The notes under the pieces: generated by a model
What the model was told of the DNA's origin: nothing
Databases searched by the model: none
What the model saw: the letters and a program-made list of their open reading frames with translations, nothing else
Translations under genes and position numbers: made by a program
Assembly (NCBI GenBank): GCA_025201845.1
Contig: MU603997.1
Coordinates: 1 to 64,000 of the forward strand
Direction of reading: 5' to 3'
From: Martensiomyces pterosporus
Taxonomy: Eukaryota > Kickxellomycota > Kickxellomycetes > Kickxellales > Kickxellaceae
Length of the DNA stretch: 64,000 nt
In this document: in pieces, positions 56,614 to 64,000 of the stretch
Numbering within the stretch: position 1 is the first letter of the stretch
Layout of the letters: each line of letters starts with the position of its first letter

Positions 56614-57751
56614 CTAGTGCTTCTTGGGCAAAATGCGAGGCTTTGGGATCCGCTTGGCGACTTCGGCCTTTGTCAGTCGATGCACGGCGTCCTTGGATGC
56701 CAGATATCCGATGCCAGAAAGAACAGTTGTCGTCCCCGTCAGCCACTGCAATCCAACCAGGCCAGCAAAGTCTGCTGGGATGCCCAGCACAGGGGATGTG
56801 AGCGTGGCTGCCATCAGAAGGAGCTGCAGCGCAGTGTTCCACTTGCTGATCCGAGTGGGTCTGACCTCGACAGACGGGATGGAAAGGTCAAAGTACCTTT
56901 TGAGCGTTTTGGGGGCTGGCAACGTAGCCCACCTGATAAAAAAGGCCGCCAGCGAGAGCGCGACGTCTCTCCCAATGATAACTGCCGCCAGCGGCGTGGG
57001 CAATAGCCCGCCATACGTTAGGGCTACAGTCAGCGTAGTCATCAGAACCTTGTCAGCGGCTGGGTCAATGATCGAGCCAACAAAGGTCTGCATGTTGTAT
57101 TTGCGAGCAATGTACCCATCCAGCGCATCGGTCAGCCCAAACACAACACACCCGCCTAGCGCCCACGCATACTCCTGCTGCACGATAAGATAGCCGATGT
57201 ACGGCGAAGAAAGGATGCGTGCCATCGTCAGCGCATTCGGGATGGTTGCAACCCTTTCGTGGTGGTCCTGAACAGCAGGCATCTGCGTCTTGCTGCTTAC
57301 TTCTGGCGCTTCGCGCTTCGCACCTGGCTTCTCAGCTTCCATTGAGTATGGCGACTTTTGCAGGCGGCTGGTGGCATGCACACGCAGCAGACCTCGTTGC
57401 CGAAAGTCGATCGAGCGGCGGTTCTGTGCTAGTCTGCAGACATGGCTTTGGTAAGAAATCCGTGCTGGCGAGGTAGATATCCGTAACGACCGTATCTGCG
57501 ATCCAAGCAGCGAGCTGGCACTCCCCAGCGACCTTGAATCGGGGCGGGTGGTCCTACTGGCATTGCTGCAAACGGGTTATAATACAGGGCAGCAGAGTGA
57601 GCCAAAAGGGAGGAGGAAAGGCGTGGATGTAGATAAAGGGGAGCCGGCGGCACCTGTTTCCCAAAAGCAAACCGCCAGAATCCCAACCAGAGGCTACTTA
57701 CCATAGCGCGCTCACGCATAAACGCCCTGAATTTCCAGCTCCAAAGACCAT
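56614..57751 (-). CDS. CRD1: Cardiolipin synthase (CDP-alcohol phosphatidyltransferase)
   Basis: Two exons: complement(57702..57751), 50 bases, and complement(56614..57565), 952 bases; a 136-base GTAAGT...TTTGCAG intron splits a Cys codon (TG|C) and the total is 333 residues. The first exon and the beginning of exon 2 encode a long Arg/Ser-rich presequence (SRSLGSASSLLGSQIRSLRI, CRLAQNRRSIDFRQRGLLRV), as expected for a mitochondrial inner-membrane enzyme. The catalytic CDP-OH-P motif is D-ALDG-Y-IAR-(8)-G-x3-D-x3-D at about 160-188 (TDALDGYIARKYNMQTF, then VGSIIDPAADK). It joins CDP-diacylglycerol and phosphatidylglycerol to make cardiolipin. Four to five membrane spans. The start was missed by a one-exon reading. 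Confidence 0.88.
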
Positions 57752-58039
57752 GGTTCCGCGGCCAAGCTCCTTTGAATGGCAATTGGACAACAGAGCCGGA
57801 AAACAAAAAACAAAAAAAGAAAGAGAAGAGGTGGGAGAAGCCGTTTGGCAGGCTCTCATGAACCAGAAGCAGGCAGTGCTAGCATTGTTTGTGCAGGTGG
57901 CAGCCGCCGGGGAACTATGGAGTAAAGTGCTGATATCAGATGGCTGCCATTTGGCGACAAAAGATGGCGATTGAAACGGAGCACAGGCACTGATTGCAAG
58001 CAAAAAAAGACGCTGCTTTTGCTACTTTAGACAGGTGTT

Positions 58040-59761
58040 CTACTCGGCAAGAATAAAAGGCACGTATTCGATGTCGTTGACTTCCTGGGCTTCCCACAGA
58101 CGCCGGTTCTCCCGCCGGCGGTCTCCTCGCCTCCGTGCCAAGATAATGGCAAACAAAAGCCCTAGCAAGCCAACGCTTGTCGACAGTATGAATGCATCGC
58201 GGTAGCATCCGCCCTTGGCGCACTTTGACGGGTCCTGGTCGGGCAGGTTCGAGTCATAAATATAGCCAAAGAACGCACCGAGTCCCTGTCCGCTGAACCC
58301 AATGCATGCGCTGGTCAGCCCCCAGTTGGATCCAAAATGGCGCGTGCCAAACCAAACGCTGACCAGGGTCGGCACAAACCCGAAAATAAGCCCATAGCTT
58401 AGGCCAGTCCATGCGCTGCCAACCCACAGCATCGTGAGGGTTTCTGCAGAGCCAAGGATCACCTGGGACACCGCCATGCTGAACACAACCACGACAAGAA
58501 TGCCGCTGCGCGGGAGGTTCCACATGCGCTTGCAAGCATCCGCAACTATGCCGATGCCCAGGCGTCCAATGAAGCTGCCCAGACTCACTGTAGCGACATG
58601 GTGGTTGATCAGGCGCTGCGCCGTGCTAGGCTCCGGGTTGTCGACAGACGAGTAGTACAGCGCGTTGACGATCGTTCCGACGTTGTTGTTGTAGAACACA
58701 CCGATGCCTGCGCAAAGGAAAAGCACCAGAGCCAGCAGCTGGGCTTCGGGATCAGCTATGTAAGCGAGCCCACCCAGATCTCGCGCCGTGTCGTAGTCAA
58801 GGCCGTCTGGGTTGCTGGGCTGGCGGACACCAGGCTGAGTGCTGCTGCCGGTTGTACCAGTGCCAGCTGGAATCGTGTCTGTGCTGTTAGCGGCACCAGA
58901 CTGCGGCTCGTTGGGCCCTGCCTCGGAGGCGCCCATCTCGGCTGCGCTAGATTCGACATCCAGACCCGGCGCTATGGCGCTGTACCCGGCGGCGCCATTA
59001 TCCTTTGGCATGCTGGAATGGGCATGGATCAGCAGGCCTTGCTCTTCGGCGTCAGAGATCGACTCAGATGCATAGTCGATGCTGCTTGAGGCAGCGTCGC
59101 CGCCAGCAGTGCCAACCACAAACCCCTCAGGGATACCGCGACGGTGGCGACTGGGGCCAAACCCAACCACCGAAAGGCTGAGCGCAGCAAATGCGGATGC
59201 TCCGAGGCCGAGGTACGACAGGAACTTCAGATACCCAAATGTGTCGGGCGTGTCGCCGACAGCAAAGAACAGCGTGTTTATGTGGGACAGCACAAAGGGA
59301 GACAGGCCAAAGAACGCAATGCACAGGGAAACGGCGCTGCCGCGGTTCTGCTTAAAGTTCTTTGTCGTTGTTGTGACTGCTGCCATGTTCGCCGCCTGAG
59401 CAGCCAGCCCAACCAGCACCATATAGCCTGCGAGCACTAGCCAGTGTGGCAGAGCGACGGCTCCGCTGTATGTGTACGCCAGGGCTGAAAATGCCGCGCA
59501 AGAGGTGGCTGCTGCAAAAACAGACAGCACTCGGGGGCCTGCAGTGTCTGCCGCCCACCCAAAGAGCGGCCCCGAAAGCAGGAGTCCATAGTTTGCGGAG
59601 ATGGCCACCACGTTGCTCTGTGTGCTGGTCAGGTGCAGCCGCTGAGAGAGCGCCGGGCCGTACGTTGAAAACAAATACACTGTGCCTGCTGTGGTCGTAG
59701 ACAGACATGCCCCCAGCATGGACACTGTTCGCAGCCAGTGCCGCTGGCTGCGCGACGTCAT
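58040..59761 (-). CDS. Nodulin-like/MCH1-type MFS transporter
   Basis: 573 residues with 12 predicted hydrophobic spans in two halves. The N-terminal half (TVSMLGACLSTTTAGTVYLFSTYGPALSQRLHLT, ANYGLLLSGPLFGWAADTAGP) is the Nodulin-like signature of monocarboxylate-type MFS proteins, such as yeast Mch1. A long acidic Ser/Ala-rich cytosolic loop (about 230-340) separates the halves and carries DSYESIS-like runs. The second half has NNNVGTIVNALYYSS and GSFIGRLGIGIVADACK. Substrate is unknown; yeast Mch1 is not a proven carboxylate carrier. The ATG at 59761 precedes SRSQRHWLR before the first helix; the longer frame to 59851 is less likely. Confidence 0.82.
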   Translation of the reverse strand: MTSRSQRHWLRTVSMLGACLSTTTAGTVYLFSTYGPALSQRLHLTSTQSNVVAISANYGLLLSGPLFGWAADTAGPRVLSVFAAATSCAAFSALAYTYSGAVALPHWLVLAGYMVLVGLAAQAANMAAVTTTTKNFKQNRGSAVSLCIAFFGLSPFVLSHINTLFFAVGDTPDTFGYLKFLSYLGLGASAFAALSLSVVGFGPSRHRRGIPEGFVVGTAGGDAASSSIDYASESISDAEEQGLLIHAHSSMPKDNGAAGYSAIAPGLDVESSAAEMGASEAGPNEPQSGAANSTDTIPAGTGTTGSSTQPGVRQPSNPDGLDYDTARDLGGLAYIADPEAQLLALVLFLCAGIGVFYNNNVGTIVNALYYSSVDNPEPSTAQRLINHHVATVSLGSFIGRLGIGIVADACKRMWNLPRSGILVVVVFSMAVSQVILGSAETLTMLWVGSAWTGLSYGLIFGFVPTLVSVWFGTRHFGSNWGLTSACIGFSGQGLGAFFGYIYDSNLPDQDPSKCAKGGCYRDAFILSTSVGLLGLLFAIILARRRGDRRRENRRLWEAQEVNDIEYVPFILAE

Positions 59762-60230
59762 GGCGGATGCCGGAAAAGTGCTTGGCGTGGTTCGTACAGA
59801 TGGGCAGCCGCAGGCAGGCCAAAGAGTGCAGGAGATAGCAGCTAGCTGCAAGTAGGCCAGCTAGACTGGTGCGCGATATCTACAAGAAGCGGGCAACAGG
59901 CAACACAGGCTGGTTGGCTCGTTGGGATGGACACGTCAAAGCTCAGGCAAACCACACAGGGGTTTAGGGGCAAGATAGAGGTTGAATGGAAAATGCTGAA
60001 TTCAAATGCAAGCAGCACGAACAGTAAAACGAGACAAAAAAAAATAGATGAAAAAAAATAGATGGAAGCAGAGGCAAAAGACAGGAAAGACACGCAGGAG
60101 TCATGCTGCAAGCAGCACCTGGGATCATCGCCATTGAGGCTGAAATAGTGCTGGCACCCAGCAGGTACGTGTGAGCATGTGGCCATTCCTTGGATCGCCT
60201 CCCCCCATTTGCACGCTCACACGCCTTTGC
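59762..60230. other. MFS-gene promoter and kinase 3' flank
   Basis: 469 bases between two minus-strand genes. Plus-strand A-rich stretches (AAAAAAAAATAGATG repeated at 60037-60062) mark a T-rich transcribed strand. No gene or RNA is seen. Confidence 0.45.
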
Positions 60231-63200
60231 CTACATGTAGGCAGCCCAGCCAATGTACATCTGAAACAGCCGTGCTGGACTGGTAGCCTCGCGAATGAGC
60301 TCGTCGACTTGGCCCTCGACCGAAAGGGGCACGAAGCCCCCATACAGTATTCCTTGCAGCTTTCGGCTGATTTTTTGCAGGCACTGCGCAGCCTGCTCGT
60401 TGGGCTGTCCGGTGTCCTTGCCTGACGCTGCTCGGCTAGACCGGGTTGCGCGCTTGCTCCACTCGACGAGCGGGTCATGGAGAAACGCCTCCAGCACCGA
60501 CATCAGGGCATCCCTGTGCTCGCGCAGGAGCCCCAGCGTCATCTCGCATGTCCTCCTGAATGTGCCCTCATACCCCGTGACGCCCATTGCATCCACCATG
60601 TTGTGCGTCAGGCGGAACGGCACCTTCTCTGGCTTTTCCAGCGTCATTCCCTTTTCAAACAGGCAGTTGAAATCGACGTGGACAACTCCGCCGGTGCTCT
60701 CGTCCAGCAGAATGTTCTCACAGTGCCGGTCGCCCAGCCCGAGCATGTGGCCCACCATGGACATCACAGCTGCAGTGCGGGTGAAGTTTGTGCGGCTGGC
60801 GAGCCAGCGCGCTGGGTCCGGGAACGACTGCAGGAACCACTCGTGCAGAACCGACGGGAAGAGTGGCAGCAGGGTGTTTGTAAACAGCTCCTCATGCGAC
60901 GGGCTGTTCTTGTCCAGAATCGACTTCACTTGTGTCATCGAGATGGCGACTCCGTGCGCCTTGTAGAGACTCAGCAGGACATGTCTGATGCCTGTTGTTG
61001 GCCCAACCCACTGGATCAGGCCGCACTCCTCGTTCAGCGGCACCACGGCGTATGTGCGGATGTGCAGCCCGCGCTTGTGCGTCTGCGAGTTTGCGCTCAG
61101 CAGCTGGTTGATCATCGAGTTGAACTCCATCAAGCGCGCATCCTTGCGCAGGTCGTCCTTCGGCTTGCACAGGAAGCGGTAGCTGCGCCCGTCGCTGCCA
61201 ATGATGACGATCTTTTTGGGCCGCTGGAGCGAGCGCATAACCTCGATTTCGTCGGAAAAGCTGCTGATCGTGGGCAGGTCGCCCGAGAATGGCTGGTGCA
61301 GCATCGCGCGCTGGGAGGCAGTGTGTGCATTGCCGCCCACCTCTGCGCTTCCCACAGAGCCGCTCCACAGAGACGTCAGTGCTAGCTCGTACTCGGCGCT
61401 GCTTGCCGTGTCTGGGAGCGATGGCACTAGGCTGCTTTGCAGCGGGATGACAATGTCAAGAGGAGTGCTCCTGGCCAGTGCCTTGAAGTCCTTGGCCATG
61501 TGCATCGCTGTGGCTGTGCGGCCCGGAGGCACAGCGTTGCACAGGCCCAGCAGCAAATCGGTCAGCTTCGACGCCTGCTGAATGAGCCCGCCGACGCCCC
61601 TTGCGCGGCTTCGGCCGCCAGAGTTGCCCATTGCCTCGGGCCCGTGTGCAGCGCGCGCTTTGGCCAGAATCACGTTGCATCTCTCTGAGCGCGCAGCATA
61701 CGTTGATCGCTGGACCCCCATGAGCTGCCACAGCGTCTGCTGCGGGTACAGCTCAAGAACGCTCAGGATGATGCTCTCCAGCACAGAAAACACCTCCTCG
61801 TTCGGGTGGCAGATGCGCGACACCAGCTGCGACAGGACCACAAGGAAGCTGTATGCCGGCAGGCGCCTTGCCATGTTGCTCATCACCCTGTTTGTCGTCT
61901 TAAACCTCTCGACCAAGCGGGTGTTCTTGGCATCCGCGGGGTTGAGGATGTTTGCGCCAAAGTCGAGCCAGACAGTCAGCAGGCGCGGCAATGCCTGAAA
62001 TAGGAACCGCGAGCTGTAAATAACGGTGCGGCTGTAGTGCCTGATCACATAGTATTGCAGCGAGGCCAGCTGCAGGTTGCGGTGGTCGTGCTGAGCCTTT
62101 GACGTGTGCGACGAGTCCTTTTCGCTCAAAGTCGTAAACAGGCTGTCGTACAGGCGGCCCTGAGCATAGTGGACCCTGTCGCTCTCTTGAGTGCGCATAA
62201 TTCGGTCGTAGCGCGCAAGCAGCACCGATGTGCTGACTGCGTTGGTCGATTCCTGCCAGCGCGATAGGAGCAGCGACGCCTTAGTGAACGCCGCCTTGGC
62301 CTCCTCGATTTCCTGGGTGAGCTGGAGCGGATCGTGGGCGCCCTTGTCATGCGTATCCGAACCCAGCGACTGCACAGCAACCCCACCAGTGAATGTGGAG
62401 CTCACGCACTGCTCGTTGTCGCCTCGTATCTTCAGCTTCTCCGACAGGCAGTCGACAACACGGCCCATCTCCGACATGGCGTCGGCCGAGTGGCCCTCAT
62501 CCCACAGAATCTGGGCGCGCTCTGCCTGCAGCGAGGCAAGCAGCGCAGCCGACGCTGGGCTGGCGAGCTCGGCATGCATCAGAATGCCAAGCGCGGTTGA
62601 GCGGAACCCAGCAAGTCGAGCCAGCTGCGCTGCCTGCAAGTGCGACAGCGCTGTTTGCCGGCTGATTGTCTCTGCACATGCCGCGTAGTTTTCCTTGGAG
62701 GTGCTCCCGGCACAGCTGTCAAGCAGCATGCTGTACAGACGCGTGTGGAGCGCCAGCACTGGCTCTTGTACGTCGTATATTGGCGGGAGACAGGCCATGC
62801 GAGCGCCCCACTGCTCCGCTAGGCTGCAGAGTGAGCTGGGAGAGATGGCGGATGCACTGTTTTCCTTGCCCCCAGAGATATCCACATGTCTGGCAAGCAG
62901 CCCGATGTCTCCCAGCATGTGCGTGTGGATATCGATGGGTGCAGCGCTTGCGCCAGACACCGAGTGCACATTGCCAGTTGCCAGTCTGCGCAGCGTGCTG
63001 CTCTCGGCAATGTCGCTGCCTGCACTCTGGAACGCCAGACTAACCAAATCAACAGTGGATAGGCTAGACAGGCCACTGCCGGCTTGCGTGTCGCGCGCTA
63101 CGTAGGCACTCAGAGGTAGTGGCAGCGACACGCTGCCAATGTCGCTATGGTGGTTGTTGATGTGCGCCAAAAGCACGCTGGTGAGGGAGTCAAAGGAGCA

Positions 63201-64000
63201 TGTGGTCTGAAGATCGCGGCCAGCAGCGGCTACTGGGCTGCTTGTGCAAATGGCTGCCTCTACCCAGTCCCATTTCCCGAGTCTCCAGGCAGCAGCAAAG
63301 CAGGCTGTGTTGAGCTGTTTCTCGTCATCGCTCTGAGGATGCAGCTTGTACAAGTCTCTGGATGCTGTCCAGGCACCCTCCCACTGCCCCATGCTCTGTA
63401 GGCAGCGGATCCACCCCTTCTGGTACTCCTCGCTCCCAGGCTGCGACCGAAGCAGCGACTCGTGGCCAATCAGTGCGTGGGACCAGTTGCCCTCGATTTC
63501 GTGCTTCAGGATCGATAGCTTGTGGTCCGCTTGCTTACGACACGATGCAGCGCCTGCCACTCCATCGACGTCACCCGTGTTGAAATAGAGCTCCTGGATT
63601 CTTGCCACTGTCGAGTCATCCACGCTGCGGAACAGCGTTGGGTACTTGCCAAAGGCATCCTCGCGTAGCGACAGCTCTGTGTGCAGTATGGCGCGCTCAA
63701 ACTGGCCGCACGAGTTGGCAGCCTCAGCGATCATTGAATGCGGGACCGATTCGACCAGCGAGAGCAGCGCTTGCTCTTCGGGCGTGGCGCTGGGCATCTT
63801 TGAGTCCTTTCGGCTGCTGCGCTTGCTTGCCATTCTAGCTGCCTGCTGGGTGCGAACGTTGCTGCTCAGCATATCTAGCAAGTCAATCACTGCCTCCTTG
63901 CACAGCCGCCATTGATCTATGGGCATTCTCACCAGCTCAGAGTCGCTGGATAGCACCGCTCGAATCTCGTCTGAAACCACGCTTATACCGGCGCTGCTCG
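60231..64000 (-). CDS. MEC1: ATR/Mec1-type PI3K-like checkpoint kinase, C-terminal part
   Basis: Partial: the frame is open to the right edge, so the 5' part lies outside the window; at least 1256 residues are present. Most is FAT-type helical repeat (for example QQTLWQLMGVQRSTYAARSERCNVIL). The kinase domain has PKKIVIIGSDGRSYRFLCKPKDDLRKDARLMEFNSMINQLL (ATP-binding lobe), the catalytic loop GDRHCENILLDESTGGVVHVDFNCLFEKG at about 60650-60745, and VPFRLTHNMVDAMGVTGYEGTFRR. The last 32 residues are a FATC domain ending GWAAYM. ATR/Mec1/Rad3 signals single-stranded DNA and stalled forks. DFN in place of DFG is normal for this family. No introns are visible. Confidence 0.95.
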   Translation of the reverse strand, partial: SSAGISVVSDEIRAVLSSDSELVRMPIDQWRLCKEAVIDLLDMLSSNVRTQQAARMASKRSSRKDSKMPSATPEEQALLSLVESVPHSMIAEAANSCGQFERAILHTELSLREDAFGKYPTLFRSVDDSTVARIQELYFNTGDVDGVAGAASCRKQADHKLSILKHEIEGNWSHALIGHESLLRSQPGSEEYQKGWIRCLQSMGQWEGAWTASRDLYKLHPQSDDEKQLNTACFAAAWRLGKWDWVEAAICTSSPVAAAGRDLQTTCSFDSLTSVLLAHINNHHSDIGSVSLPLPLSAYVARDTQAGSGLSSLSTVDLVSLAFQSAGSDIAESSTLRRLATGNVHSVSGASAAPIDIHTHMLGDIGLLARHVDISGGKENSASAISPSSLCSLAEQWGARMACLPPIYDVQEPVLALHTRLYSMLLDSCAGSTSKENYAACAETISRQTALSHLQAAQLARLAGFRSTALGILMHAELASPASAALLASLQAERAQILWDEGHSADAMSEMGRVVDCLSEKLKIRGDNEQCVSSTFTGGVAVQSLGSDTHDKGAHDPLQLTQEIEEAKAAFTKASLLLSRWQESTNAVSTSVLLARYDRIMRTQESDRVHYAQGRLYDSLFTTLSEKDSSHTSKAQHDHRNLQLASLQYYVIRHYSRTVIYSSRFLFQALPRLLTVWLDFGANILNPADAKNTRLVERFKTTNRVMSNMARRLPAYSFLVVLSQLVSRICHPNEEVFSVLESIILSVLELYPQQTLWQLMGVQRSTYAARSERCNVILAKARAAHGPEAMGNSGGRSRARGVGGLIQQASKLTDLLLGLCNAVPPGRTATAMHMAKDFKALARSTPLDIVIPLQSSLVPSLPDTASSAEYELALTSLWSGSVGSAEVGGNAHTASQRAMLHQPFSGDLPTISSFSDEIEVMRSLQRPKKIVIIGSDGRSYRFLCKPKDDLRKDARLMEFNSMINQLLSANSQTHKRGLHIRTYAVVPLNEECGLIQWVGPTTGIRHVLLSLYKAHGVAISMTQVKSILDKNSPSHEELFTNTLLPLFPSVLHEWFLQSFPDPARWLASRTNFTRTAAVMSMVGHMLGLGDRHCENILLDESTGGVVHVDFNCLFEKGMTLEKPEKVPFRLTHNMVDAMGVTGYEGTFRRTCEMTLGLLREHRDALMSVLEAFLHDPLVEWSKRATRSSRAASGKDTGQPNEQAAQCLQKISRKLQGILYGGFVPLSVEGQVDELIREATSPARLFQMYIGWAAYM

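Noticed and set aside
1..64000. tRNA or rRNA genes
   Set aside because: I looked for GGTTCGANNCC B-boxes by eye on both strands; the few GGTTCGA matches fall inside protein-coding exons without cloverleaf partners. A covariance-model scan would be decisive.

Overview
The window is nuclear DNA from a fungus. It carries fungal housekeeping genes (RMT2, COX9, FCF2, CEF1, OCT1, CRD1, TRS20, MON1), each with its own promoter and no operons. Introns are short, GT-AG and often start-proximal, and several 5' leaders are pyrimidine-rich. Genes more familiar from animals than from yeasts (TRAIP, GLTSCR1-domain protein, GILT, DHX35, SLC33A1-type transporter, SCFD2-type SM protein) suggest an early-diverging lineage. 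A kickxellomycotinan or zoopagomycotan fungus is my inference from gene content and style, not something the sequence proves.

Layout. 0-9.4 kb: J-protein, TRAIP-like ligase and RMT2 in tandem on the minus strand, a tiny Cys/His protein (+), COX9 (-) and MON1 (+). 9.5-18.9 kb: acetyl-CoA transporter, a 1271-residue repetitive secreted Cys-rich protein and a GLTSCR1-domain chromatin protein, all minus. 19.7-24.8 kb: peroxisomal acyl-CoA thioesterase (+), a cluster of small inverted repeats, a 485-N assembly gap beside a decayed reading frame, and OCT1 (+). 25-32 kb: tail-anchored TPR protein (-), NDUFB10 (-) divergent from FCF2 (+), and glycine decarboxylase P-protein (-). 32-39.3 kb: a doubtful small gene, an SM-like protein, a GPI-anchored 8-Cys protein and CEF1. 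39.7-48.2 kb: a four-exon GILT thiol reductase (+), parvulin-14 and prefoldin 4 (-), Derlin (+), TRS20 (-) and symplekin (+). 48.2-64 kb: a 1.9-kb gene-free stretch, an LPMO-like secreted protein (+), fumarase (-), CMC1-type protein (+), a DHX35-like helicase (+), cardiolipin synthase (-), a Nodulin-like MFS transporter (-) and the C-terminal part of an ATR/Mec1 kinase (-) that runs off the window.

Together the genes cover mitochondrial biogenesis and metabolism (OCT1, COX9, CMC1, NDUFB10, CRD1, P-protein, fumarase, J-protein), membrane traffic and the ER (MON1, TRS20, Derlin, SM protein), nuclear RNA and DNA processes (CEF1, DHX35, symplekin, FCF2, TRAIP, ATR) and the cell surface (repetitive protein, GPI protein, LPMO-like protein). 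They look like an ordinary euchromatic segment, not a functional cluster. The best candidates for something undescribed are the repetitive secreted protein with an internal metallothionein-like patch, the hairpin cluster at 20.74-20.87 kb beside the gap, the small finger protein at 6.07 kb, the GILT gene whose last junction is out of phase, and the helicase with DEAQ in place of DEAH.
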